Assembly (NCBI GenBank): GCA_006384855.1 | Contig: VCJN01001658.1 | Span: forward strand, 7,501 to 71,500 | From: Tetraselmis striata | Taxonomy: Eukaryota > Chlorophyta > Chlorodendrophyceae > Chlorodendrales > Chlorodendraceae | Direction of reading: 5' to 3' | DNA length: 64,000 nt | Shown here: piece after piece, positions 49,509-60,900 of the stretch | Position numbering within the stretch: the first letter of the stretch is position 1 | Layout of the letters: each line of letters starts with the position of its first letter | Made by a program: the position numbers and the translations under genes | The notes under the pieces: generated by a model | Seen by the model: the letters and a program-made list of their open reading frames with translations, nothing else | Database searches by the model: none | Told to the model about the DNA's origin: nothing

Positions 49509-49833
49509 TCCATATGAATGTTCGGAGGTCCGTGTGTTGTCATGCTTGCCGCTAGGTATTAGTGATTCAATAAGCGCTGCTATGCCCACACCACATACAA
49601 TATATAGTGCCTTGAGGGGGGTTCAGGCGCGGCGTTCAGCCTGAATACCTGAATACCTGAACTGAAGCGTCTTCAGGCTGAATTCAGGCCTGAATTCAGG
49701 CCTGAATTCAGTCTGAAGACCCTTCAGCTGAATTCAGCCTGAAGTGCCTGAATTCAGTTCAGGCTGAACTGAATACCTCTGGGGGGGGTGGGGGGGGGGG
49801 GGGGGGGGCGGTCAGGGCAACCCTGGTCCTTAC

Positions 49834-50936
49834 ATCGCATCGCTGCGGGCGGGGGCATTTTAAATTATTACATTTGCCGCGTATTATCCGACTTCTGGAC
49901 GGTATACCAGTTGGGAAAACGAGGGGGAAAACGTGACGGTGCTCTGGCATGCAGACGACCTGCCGCGCGTACGAAACGCTGCTCCGGGCCGGGCCGGCGC
50001 CTCGTACCAGTAGTCATCACCATTTCGTCCGGCCAAGAGCTTAGCGACGCGTAGTGTGCAATGAGAGCTCGACCCCTGCACCTATTCTCCGACACCACCA
50101 CCGTCTGTGCATCACCCTGCGCCCGTGCCTGCCTCCCCACCCGCATTGCAGCCCCTTTTCACGCTAGACGTGCGACCGTTACGCGGCCTTACCGGCAGGC
50201 TCTCAACTGCCGCAGGTGACGCCCGCATTGCTTGTCAGTGCACACACCCGTATGGAGTCGACGCCAAGGCGCCGAGTCGGCTCGGGGATCATTCGCCGTT
50301 CGAATATTATGCCAACAACACTTCACCTCCGCGGGGACTGTGGCGTGTGTGCCCCACCGCGAGCTTAACGCCCTCGTCTGGCTTGCTTGTATCCCTTGAG
50401 AAGCGATGTATGCATGCAGACCCGCTTTGGGAGCTTGGGCGGGCCTGATATGCCGCGCCCCGCGCTATGCCTGCGCCGCAGCGCCGCCGGCTCGCGCCGA
50501 TGATAAGACGCGCGCCGTCACGCCGATGCACACGTCAGCCGCGCTAAAACGTGATCGTAGCAACCCCTCCGGCGCCGCCGTGGATAGCTAGCCGTCCACA
50601 ATCCGTCGCACCCCATCATGAAAACACACCCAGCCCTGCCAAGTACTAGGAGGTCCGTATGCTCTCAGTGTGTACGCACTCGTGCTGTCATCCCGGCGTC
50701 GGGGAGTGAGCCGACTCGCGCCGTCTTGCTCGTACCTTGCCGACCCGGTGCTTGCTGTTGCGCTCCGACACAAAACCTAACTCACGGCAGCGAGTGCTAC
50801 CACCCCACCCCGCTCCATTGCATTGCCTTACGGAATGCGATCCCCACCCTGCACCAGTAGTGACCCTGCCGATGGCTCATCTAGCTTCTGGTGACTCCGC
50901 AGGCCCGCACCTCTCCGCGCTCAGGACACCACCACG
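49834..50936. other. Intergenic region upstream of GMP synthase
   Basis: 1.1 kb with no supported gene. It should contain the GMP synthase promoter and 5' leader. Frames are short and unordered. Confidence 0.55.
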
Positions 50937-53613
50937 ATGGGTAGCACCGATGGGCCGCAGGCTAAGAAGGCCAAGCTGGAGGAAGACGTGGTGCTGAAGG
51001 TAGCGAAGCACCATCTGTGCCTCGTGCTGGACTATGGCAGCCAGTACACCCAGCTCATTACGCGCCGTGTCCGCGAGATCGGCTGCGCCTCCAAGCTGAT
51101 CCCTGGTGATGCCAATATGGTGGGTGCAGTCCACCAACTAGCAAATGCTCACCCAACCCGTTCTGTTTACCCTTCATTCCCGCATTAGTACACCCCGTCA
51201 AGTGCGCTCAAGCCAGCTCCTGAAAACCCGCTGTTTCCTTGCTTGCTATTCACTAAATTACACCCGTGATAGCACTGCGACATACAGATGAGCCTACGGG
51301 TGGGTTGTAAGGGGCGGGGGGTGTGCTGAAGAGAAGTGGGATGCCTATCCAGACTGACACGGCTGCATGACATGCCATCTCATAGGAGCGTATCAAGAGC
51401 TTCGACCCGGATGTGATCATCCTCTCAGGCGGTCCAAACTCGGTGCACGTGGAGGGCGCGCCTAGCTTGGCACCTGGCTTCCTGGAGTACGTGGCGGAGA
51501 AGAACATCGCGGTTCTGGGAATTTGCTATGGCATGCAGCTGCTGGTGTTCAGCCTGGGCGGCGAGGTGAAACAGGGCGCGGACGGTGGTGAGTATGGACG
51601 CATGCCGATGCACATAGAGGAGGGCAGCGAGCTGTATGGCAACACAACCACCAATGTGCAGAATGTCTGGATGAGCCACGGCGATGAGTGTGTCAAGCTG
51701 CCGGAGGGCTTCGATGCTGTGGCCAAGAGCCAGCAGGTGCGCTGCCATGCCGTAGTGGCAGGCCTGTCCTTCCCTTTGAACGATAGACGGAGGCTAGGGG
51801 CTGGATGTGAACCATTGTTGTGGACCCCTTCTCCGCACAGGGTGCCATCGTGGCAATCGAGAACGTCAAGCGGCGGATGTACGGGCTGCAGTACCACCCT
51901 GAGGTCATGCACACCGATATGGGCACTGAGACACTGCGCCACTTTCTGTTTGAGATTGCCAACCTGAAGGCCACATGGAAGATGGAGGACGTACTGGAGC
52001 AGCTGCTGGCCAAGGTAGAGGCCCAGGTCGGGCCGGGTGAGCATGTTATCTGCGCGCTCTCGGGCGGTGTCGACTCTGCTGTGGCGGCAACGCTGGTGCA
52101 CAAGGTGTGGTCCCTCACATGCCCTTTAAGTCCTGACCTGCCTGCTGCGCGGCGTGCTTGTTGGCAAGCTGCTGGAGTGATTGCCTGACCCCCGTGTGCT
52201 GTGTGCTGCACAGGTTATTGGGGACCGCCTGCACTGCGTCTTTGTAGACAATGGCCTGTTGCGCTACAAGGTGCCCCCCACCTCCCTCCCCCTCTCTGCA
52301 CCCCGTGGCTATGCACACCATTCCTCTTAGCTCCTTTCTTGTCCCCAACGTGAAGCGCCAGGGCCTCGAGGCCCGTGCTTTAGCAGCTTGCAGGCAGGCC
52401 GATGAAGCAGGTTATGCTATCCCGTGGCCTTTGCGCCGGGCGCGTTGGCGTTACATTAGGCCATGCCGCATGCTGAGGCAAACGCTACTCTGCAGGAGGG
52501 GGAGCGCGTGATGAAGACCTTCAAGAACCACCTGCACCTTCCCGTCACGGTTGTGGACGACTCGGAGCGCATGCTGAAGCGACTCAAGGTACGCAGCTGG
52601 TTGCCATCTGAATGCCAGCTGAATGCCATCTATTTCTAACATGGCAGCACCACCATGGAGCCTTAGTGTGATGCCAAGGCTAATGACTCCCCTGGCATCG
52701 GGGACTTGCAGGGCTTGGTTGACCCAGAGGCCAAGCGCAAGGCAATCGGCTCAGAGTTCATTGATGTCTTCCGTGAGTTCCGTACCAAGCTGGAGAAGGA
52801 GCTGGGACAGCGGCCCAAGTTCCTGGTGCAGGGCACGCTCTACCCTGACGTGATCGAGTCGATGCCGCCACCGGGCTCTGATCAGAAGTACAGCCACACC
52901 ATCAAGAGTCATCACAACGTGGGCGGCCTTCCGGAGGACTTTGACTTCGACCTGATTGAGCCGCTGCGCGAGCTGTTCAAGGATGAGGTGAGGGCGCTCG
53001 GCCGTCTCAAGGGGATGGACGTGCCGGAGGCCTTTATCACGCGCCACCCCTTCCCGGGCCCGGGTCTGGCGGTCCGCGTGATCGGTGATGTCACGGAGGG
53101 TGATCGCCTGGAGGTGCTGCGCCACGTGGATGAGATCTTCATCGACACCATCCGCGAGTTCGGCCTCTACGACAAGATCTGGCAGGTGATGACCGGCGTG
53201 CTCTGTGTTGGTATATTGATTTTCGTTGGCATCTCACACACCCATTAACACATACATCTCCTTAGACCGGCTCTCCCTGTACCAGACATGTGCTGGCCAC
53301 GGAGACTAATCCCCCCCCCCCCCCCCCCCCCTCCTCCCTCTCTGCCTCTGTCCGCGTTCTCCGCCCATTCCAGGCCTTTGCTGTGTTCCTGCCAGTGCGC
53401 TCAGTGGGTGTGCAGGGTGATCAGCGCACGCATTCCCATGTGGTGGGACTGCGGGCAGTCACATCCGGTGATGGCATGACCGCCGACTGGTACCCCTTTG
53501 AGGCGGCCTTTTTGAAAGAGGTGTCCACCCGCATCTGCAACAAGGTGCGCTCCGTGAACCGCGTGGTATACGACATCACCAGCAAGCCGCCAGGCACCAT
53601 CGAGTGGGAGTAG
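50937..53613 (+). CDS. GMPS: GMP synthase (glutamine-hydrolysing)
   Basis: Seven exons join in phase to 553 aa: 50937-51119, 51386-51736, 51841-52104, 52214-52270, 52496-52588, 52712-53185 and 53374-53613. The enzyme converts XMP, ATP and glutamine to GMP, the last step of guanine nucleotide synthesis. The N-terminal class I glutamine amidotransferase shows [13 protein letters not shown], the catalytic cysteine in GICYGMQ and the His/Glu pair in [12 protein letters not shown]. The ATP-pyrophosphatase domain has the P-loop [11 protein letters not shown]. The C-terminal dimerisation domain has [30 protein letters not shown] and the typical ending PPGTIEWE. There is no evident transit peptide, so it is probably cytosolic. 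The lysine-rich short N-terminus ([10 protein letters not shown]) is ordinary for eukaryotic forms. Confidence 0.97.
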
Positions 53614-54399
53614 AAGCACTACTCAAAGCAATCCATTGGTCGCCTACATGCCTCCAGATAGAGATGCCCGGCCGCGGATGGGAAGCTTAGCATCTCACCT
53701 GCGCGGTGAGCAACGCTGGCATGATAGCCGGGAATGCAAGTAAAGCAGGCCTTCTTGAAGACATACGCACAGCGTGCCTTAGCTGTTTCAGGGAGTACCA
53801 ATTTTTTGATGTGCTTGGCAGATAATCCTTACTCAGCGAGGCACGGCAGATAGAAGTTTTCTATGCATGTATTTTGCCAATGGGATACACAACAAATCAT
53901 TGCAGCTAACCCCCAAGCTGGCATTTGAGCACAGCTTGCTGGGGACATGCTGCCAAAACCACTGAAAGGGATTCAGACTGCTTTGCTTGCATTACCTGAG
54001 AACTCTTCCAGCGTTGCAGCAAAATCAACCTACACCTTGCACAGCTCACAAATGTAGCTCTGGTGTGCCTTATTCAGTGTTGCAATCGACTCGACTTTGA
54101 GCGGCTTGCCAGTGGAATTACGTGGTTTAACAATGGAAAACGCCAGTCAGCCATACCCACCGGCTCCCCAAATCTCACAGGCCTTGGCCGGTCTGGGCTA
54201 TTTGGCAACTACCTCACTTCTTCCCCTTCCGCTTTGCAGTCTCCGCCCCATCCACGTGCTACTATCGCACGCAAAATCATACCTTACAACAACACCCGGC
54301 AACAATTCCCGCGGTGAATGCATGGGACGGGAGACAGGGCTACAGGTAATTGTAACACGGAATGTAGCCCCTGATTGCCCTTGCACCCATGGGCGGGTG
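53614..54399. other. Convergent intergenic region, GMP synthase / IAH1-like esterase
   Basis: Both genes end here, so their 3' untranslated regions must share about 0.8 kb. A TTACA at 54284-54288 (TGTAA on the minus strand) lies 112 bases past the esterase stop and may be its poly(A) signal. No other gene is seen. Confidence 0.55.
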
Positions 54400-55448
54400 C
54401 TATTGGGGCTTGTGCGCCTTGATGGAAGCCGATGGGTTGGCGGGATCAATGTCCCGGTGCAGAGGGAAGTCCAGCGGCATGGAGGCAGGCAGGACACCCG
54501 ATAGCCGGCTGTCAGATTCCATCAAGTGGTTTAGCTGGGCCCACAGCGCACGCTGCCCCTCAGGCGTAAAATGCAGTCCATCGCTCAGCAGCTCTTCCCA
54601 GCCTTGCAGTGCCTGAAAGCCCTCCCAGAGGTTGAGCACTGGGCAGTCGGCGGAGCGCGCAACGTTGCAGCACGCCTCCGCGTAGCAGCCAGCTGTCTCG
54701 TTGGTACGCTCCTGGTAATTGGCAGGAAGGGACACAGGCGAGAGGGGGTAAGAGGGGTGGAGTTAGGGGTTGCACGCTCGAGATACTAGCGACTACGATA
54801 CGTCGCCATAAATAAGACCATTTTCATGTTTAGTTGGCGCCCGCAGGTGATAGAGCACCCTGGGGGTAAACACCAAGCCCTGGTGGTCACACAGGCTATA
54901 GAAACAATTGCAATTGCATGAATGACACGGTGCAAGGATCTCAGGCGACATCTAAGTGGGGGTCGGGGAGTGTGGGCGGGGCGGTGGGGGGGGGGGGGCG
55001 GCACCGGTAGCTCCGTGCCGGGGCCGGCCCCTTCAAGTTCGCGGATGTAAGCCAGCCGGGCGGCCTCATCCACAGGCGGCGGCGTGATGAGCAGAACGGC
55101 TCCCACCTGTCGCTGATCCCGCAGGAAGCTCACCATGGCCGCCAGGTTTGCGGCGTACTCCTCCACCGGCACGTGCTGCCGCGCGCTGCCGCGGTCTGGG
55201 AGCGCGGAGTCGTTGGCGCCGAAAAAAATCGTGACTAGCGCGGGCGATGGCGCGACAGCTGGGAACGCGCCCTCCATCACCTCCAGCGCCCAGCGCGTAT
55301 TGTAGCCGCTCAAGCCCCGGTTGAGCACATCGGCACGACGCTGGTAGGCATTGGCCACGCTCGCACCCCAGCCGCCCTCGCCAAAGCTGAATTGGGTCAG
55401 ACTGTCGCCAAACAGAACGACGGCGGGTCGGGAGCCGCCAGCTGCCAT
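54400..55448 (-). CDS. GDSL/SGNH esterase, isoamyl acetate-hydrolysing (IAH1) type
   Basis: Two exons, 55448-55005 and 54711-54400 (TAG), give 251 aa, the usual IAH1 size. Block I is VLFGDSLTQFSFGEGGWGA, with the nucleophilic serine in GDS. The oxyanion glycine is in RGLSGYNTRWAL. Block III is FFGANDSALP. Block V is SDGLHFTPEGQ, giving the catalytic Asp and His. No signal peptide precedes the start chosen at MAAGGSRPAVVLFG, so it is probably cytosolic. Homologues hydrolyse acetate esters; the natural substrate here is unknown. The intron contains a G homopolymer (sense C) just after its donor. Confidence 0.93.
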
Positions 55449-56329
55449 ATCGACGAGGCCTGAAGTCGGCCCCTGACGCTCGCAAGCAGTTCTACAAGTC
55501 CGAGCCCGCGCGGGATTCCGATGCAGAGCAGCTGGTGGGCGGGGGAGCAGCAGAGAGCCGTTCCAACCACTCAGTTGCCGGGGCTCCACGGGACTGCGAG
55601 CGCTTTCCCAATTGGCGATTATCTGGAGGCAGGGTGGTCGACGACCACGATTACAGGTAAGGATTAGTCGCTGCTTCAATTGAACTTTTTGGTTACAGGG
55701 AGAGCGTCCAGAGAATGCACGTAAAGTACTGGGGAAGCAGGGATTAGTCGCTGCTTCAATCATCACCATTGCTTCCGCTGAAGTCGACGACTCGCCAATC
55801 GTCGCATCATACAGGGCAGTATTTTACCGGCGGCGCGGCAGCAATAAGAAGAAATTATTGATGGTGTGAGAAAAATCCTTCCTTTTCAGTCGAAATTTTA
55901 TACGTACCCGGGCATTTACACAATCAGATGACTGAATTGTGATGAAATAAACCGAATTGATATGACGATGGGGCATAACCGCACGTAAGAATTATTAATC
56001 TGTAATGATTATTGCACATAATCGTAATATTTCCGCCTACTACACGCGTACGGGATAGGGAGGGGTTTGGCTCGGCCGGGAGGGGGAGGGGGAAGGCTCT
56101 GCCGGTGGCTCAACTCAAGTCGTCATCACTGTCGCCACCAGGCAGCAGATCGCGACTGCCTGCAAACCAGCTGGGCCGACGAAGTGCGACGTCCAAACGG
56201 GCGGGGGTGCAACCACATCGCGGAGCAACGCCAGAGCGCTCACGTGGGCGAGGCTCGGCCCAGCAGGCCACCCCTCTGGCTTTCCAGTAGTAAGCTTCAT
56301 AGCGGCATACGCCGCCTCCAGGCGCCGGG
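55449..56329. promoter_or_regulatory. Shared upstream region of divergent esterase and AP-2 alpha genes
   Basis: The two start codons are 881 bases apart and point away from each other, so this segment must carry both promoters. It includes a retroposon-like insertion (55681-55740) and an AT-rich patch at 55.85-56.05 kb. No TATA-like element is assigned. Confidence 0.55.
55681..55740 (-). repeat. Retroposon-like element, copy 4, with 20-bp target duplication
   Basis: A 60-base insert in minus orientation, ending in the same TAACCAAAAAGT as the copies at 10.1-10.3 kb but truncated at its 5' side. It is flanked by an exact 20-base direct repeat, GGATTAGTCGCTGCTTCAAT, at 55661-55680 and 55741-55760. 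It lies 233 bases upstream of the esterase start codon. Confidence 0.85.
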
Positions 56330-57898
56330 ATGGCGAAGACGCAGAACATGCGCGGTCTGAAGGTGCCGATTAAGCAGATCTGCGCAGCGAACCCCCCCCC
56401 CCCCCCCCCTCCCTCTCGTGGTTTAGGGATCCCGGGTCTGGATGGCTGGCGGTGGGTAGGTGATGTAGTACTGGCTGTTGTCCGGCTGCGGGGCCGGAGC
56501 TGCGCCAGGCAGGGCGCCTCCCGTGAGGATCCGAGGCAGCTCTCAGTCGCCCGCCACACCTTCGGGCTGAGGTGCGCGGCGCTGCCCCGCAGGTGTTCAT
56601 CACTGACATCCGCAACTGCAAAAACCGCGAGGAGGAGGAGCAGCGCGTGGACAAGGAGCTCGCCAACATCCGCACCAAGTTCAAGTCGGACAAGTCGCTC
56701 ACAGGTGAGCTGTAATCTGTGGCTTGAGGGGGGTGGGAGCGAATGCTCCGTGCTTGTGCCTCGATGGTTGGCTGGCTGGCTGATTGCCTATTTGGACGGC
56801 GTGGCGCAGAGTACGAGAAGAAGAAGTATGTGTGGAAGCTGCTGTACATCCACATGCTAGGCTACGACGTGGAGTTTGGCCACGTGCAGGCGATCGACCT
56901 GATATCCGCCCAAAAGTGCGACCCCGCCCTACTACCCCCCTCCCCATCCGGATTGCATGTGTTAGAAAACGGAGGTGCGAGGTGCGTGTGCTTTTATCAG
57001 CTGATGTTGCCACCCCGGCTGGACGGCGGGCGCAGGTATACGGAAAAGCAGGTTGGGTACATGGTCACATCGGTGCTGGTCAACGAGGTGCGTACAACGG
57101 CCAATCCTCCTCCCCCCAGGGCCCAACCTGCCCCCACCTTTCCCCCTTTCAGCCAGAGGCGTCTTCCTGGCTTGTCAGCCAGCCAGCACAATACGCAATG
57201 GTGCCCCTCCCATTTTTTAGCGAAACAGGCAACCGCCTCACCCCACCCCGCCCTGCCCCGCATGTAGCACAACGACTTCCTCCGGCTCGCCATCAACGCC
57301 GTGCGGAACGACATCATCAGCCGCAACGAAGCCTACCAGTGCCTTGGCCTAGGCTTTGCCGCCAACGGTGCAGCCCCCTGTTCTGTCCCCCCCCCCCCCC
57401 CCTTATGATTGGGTCGCGGTTCCCTCAACCCGGCCGGCCACGCCTGACTGTGTGGCAATGCTCCGTTCGCGCAGTGGGCGGCCCCGAGTTCTCTGAGGCT
57501 CTGGCCACGGACGTGATGAAGTTGCTAGTGTGCCCCCGCGCTGCCCGCTCAGAGCTTCGCCCCTCCCCTCTGCTGCACTGAATGGCTGCTCTTGCGTCTC
57601 TGGCTCACCCCCCCCCCCCCCCCCCCCACCACCACCTGGCACCGTGTGCGCGCCTGCCCACCTGTCGTGCAGACCACCAGCGTGTCGCGGTCAATTGTGA
57701 AGAAGAAATCGGCGCTGTGCCTGCTGCGCCTCTTCCGCAAGAACCCCGACATCATCACCGCCGATCTCTGGGCAGCCAAGATGGTGAGCGCCCCCCAAAT
57801 CCCCATAACCCTAATGCAAACTACCGGTAGACATGAGTAAGAGGACGCACGCAGCACACAGGTTAGGGGTGGCGGTGGTAGTATAAGTGTGTGTGGGG

Positions 57899-57929
<31 letters not shown>

Positions 57930-60900
57930 GCTGCGTACAATCCCTGTGAACTGCGGAACCGAAGTGTGAACAACCCCCCCCCCCCCCCCCTGCTATCCTT
58001 TGTTCCCCTTCTTGGTAGGCGACGCTGCTGGATGAGCGTGACATCGGCGTGCTCGGCACCTGCGTGAGCCTGCTGACAGCTATTGCGGCACGGGACTCAA
58101 CGGGTGCGCCCTTCTGCACCCCCTCAACCCCCGGTTCCGCCATGGCAAGTGTGGCTTCAGCAGTACACCCTCCAACCCCCCTCTCCCCCTTTCTTGCGGG
58201 CAGGCTACGACGCGTGTGTTCCCAAGCTGATCACAGTGCTGGAGCGGCTGGCCAAGGCGCGCGGCGTGCCTCAGGACCACACCTACTACGGCATCCCCTC
58301 GCCCTGGCTGCAAGTGCGCCTCATGCGCGTGCTGCAGTACTTCCCGCCGCCAGAGGACCCCGCGCAGCGCAAGGTCAGCCCACCCGTTCCCCATGCCCCC
58401 TCTGTTACATCTGTCACGAGGGGTGGGCGCGCACGGGGCAGAGCTGGTGGCGGGTTGCAAGGGGCGCCCTTGGCCGCCGCCCCTGGAGGTAGCCGCTTCA
58501 TAGACATAGATTGCGGAAGCTTTGGGTTGAGGGTGTGTAGGATGCGTGTGAGAGCTGGCAGGCTGATCACAAGGTGGCCATGAAAAGCTGTGCGTCGGCG
58601 GGGTGGCTCTGGGACTACCTTTTGGCAAATCACCCCTGGGGGGAAAGCAGCGGCTGGAATTCTCTACAAGGGCAGAGTATATCAAGAGAGCGGCACACTC
58701 TGATGGAGAAAACAGTACAAAGAGGGCTCTGCCTTAGCTGCCCAGGCTATCTGGCGGTCGCCTAGTGGCTCCCTCCTCACCCTCTTGACGTTAACCGCGC
58801 CGCAGGCACTCGTCAACGTGGTGAAGGCCGTGCTGACCGGAACTGAAGTTGTGAAAAACGTTAACAAGAACAACGCAAGCCATGCAGTGCTCTTCGAGGC
58901 GCTCGCGCTCGTGATGCACCTGGACTACGAGCGCGAGCTGGTCAAGCAGTGCCTGTCCCTGCTGGGCAAGTTCATCTCGGTGCGGGAGCCCAACATCCGC
59001 TACCTGGGCCTGGAGAACATGTGCCGCCTGTCTCTGGTGCCGGAGTGCCTGCCGTCCATCCGCTCCCACCTGAAGACCATCATTAGCAGCCTCAAGGTGA
59101 AACACTGCCATGCCACACATATCCTCCCCCCCCCCCCCCCCCTCCCCCCACCAACTTCACCCACCCTTCCCTGTCTCAACCCTCACAAGGGCCAACACCG
59201 CTGATTTCAAACACTAGCTAGCTAGTAGTGACACATTAGTGAATGGATATAGACCCTAATATATCCCTCTCTCTGGGTCACAAAGAGTGCCATGAAACGC
59301 GTGTGGATCCTGGCACAGGCTTTGATAAGAACCCGCAGCGCAAGCCTTAAATTGGGCATGCATGCAATGTACAGAGTCACACGCGACAGTTCCACTATAG
59401 TCTCGCCTACGTCTTTCTTCTGATAGGAGTGGCATGTGCTTATTTGCAGTGTTCGTCTTACCGCGCCATCAACCGTATCCCCACATGCTAGAGCTGGTAG
59501 CCTGTGTGTCTGCGACTGTGTGTCCTGACAGCATCGTGGCGGTGTGGCGCGCACCCAATAGGACCAAGACATCAGCATCCGCCGGCGCGCGCTAGACCTG
59601 CTCTTCACCATGTGCGACTACGACAACGCGCGTGACATTGTGTCGGAGCTCATGGCGTATCTCACCACTGCAGACTTCACCATGCGCGAAGAGCTGGCGC
59701 TCAAGATTGCCATCCTGGCGGAGAAGTTTGCGCCTGACTTGCAATGGTGCCCCCCCCCCCCCCCCCCCCCCCCTTTCCTGCCTGGATGCATGTGCTCTGC
59801 CTGCACCTTGCACCCTGGGGCAACCATTCTACTTCCTTCCATCCCTTGTCCGAAACTAGGCCATGTGATTCCGCTGCAGGTATGTCGATGTGGCCATGGG
59901 ACTTGTGGAAACTGCAGGAGAGTACATCAGCGAGGACGTCTGGTTTCGCGTCGTCCAGCTTGTGACCAATCACCCTGACATGCAGGCGAGACCACATTCC
60001 GCCACCCCGCACACCACCGGCTAGCCCATGCTCCCTGGGGGGGCTCACGCCTTCGTATAGGCCTTTCAAACATGTCTTTGTTCCAGACTATCTTGCGCAC
60101 CGGGAAAGCAGCTGACAGGGCGCTTGGTGTGACAGGAGCATGCGGTGCGCCACATGTACACTGCGCTGGCCAGCGGCGGCAGCGCAGAGCCCCTCATCGA
60201 GATTGCTGCCTACATCCTGGGCGAATTCTCGCGCATGGTGTCGGTGAGCGCCCGTACTTGCAGGCAGAGCGCCGTCTCCACTGGCTGGGGATGCCTATGA
60301 TAGAGTGAGAGAGGAGGGACAAGGCCTGAATTGTCAGTTGCTAATGGTGTGTCCAGGATGTCACGCCGGCCTCTATCGTCACTCTGCTCACCGACAAGCT
60401 GCCAATTGTGTCTCCAAAGACAAAGGTGGGCCAATGTGTAGAGTGCCATTATCACGCTCTCCCCCTCCCTTCATCTCCCTTCAGCTCTCTCCCTTCATCT
60501 CCCTCTCTCTTTCTCTCTCTGCCTCCATCTGGCTTGGTAGGACCACCGGGCGAATACCTGGGCAAACACAACCCTACCTCGGCGCCCTGCCCTGCTGACA
60601 CAGCCCTGCGTGCCTGCGTCATGTATCCATGCAGGGAATCATCCTCAATGCGCTGGCCAAGATCTCCATGCACAGCGCCGACCCCACCCTGAAGCAGACC
60701 ATCAGCGAGACCTTCAAGGCATCCCCCCCCCCCCCCCCCCCCCTTCCCCCTTCCCCCCCCCCCCCCCCTTCTCACTTGCTTTTGTCCTATGTCTGCTGAC
60801 CCTTGCCGCTGCCGTGACTGCAGAAATACCAGCGGTTTGCGGATGCAGAGTTGCAGCAGCGCGCCGTGGAGTACGACTCCCTTGCAAGCCGGCCGCCGCT

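Larger units (their letters stand above)
47835..49825. mobile_element. Complete non-autonomous hAT transposon (1,991 bp) with TIRs and 8-bp TSD
   Basis: The ends are perfect 14-bp inverted repeats CAGGGTTGCCCTGA at 47835-47848 and its complement at 49812-49825. They are flanked by the identical 8-bp direct repeat GTCCTTAC (47827-47834 and 49826-49833). An 8-bp duplication and CAGGG termini are hallmarks of hAT elements. Next to each end are clusters of subterminal motifs (CTGAATTCAG and CTTCAGGCTGAA variants at about 47,850-47,960 and 49,625-49,780), which in hAT elements bind transposase. The interior holds transposase fragments, C and G homopolymers and a TA microsatellite. Confidence 0.93.
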
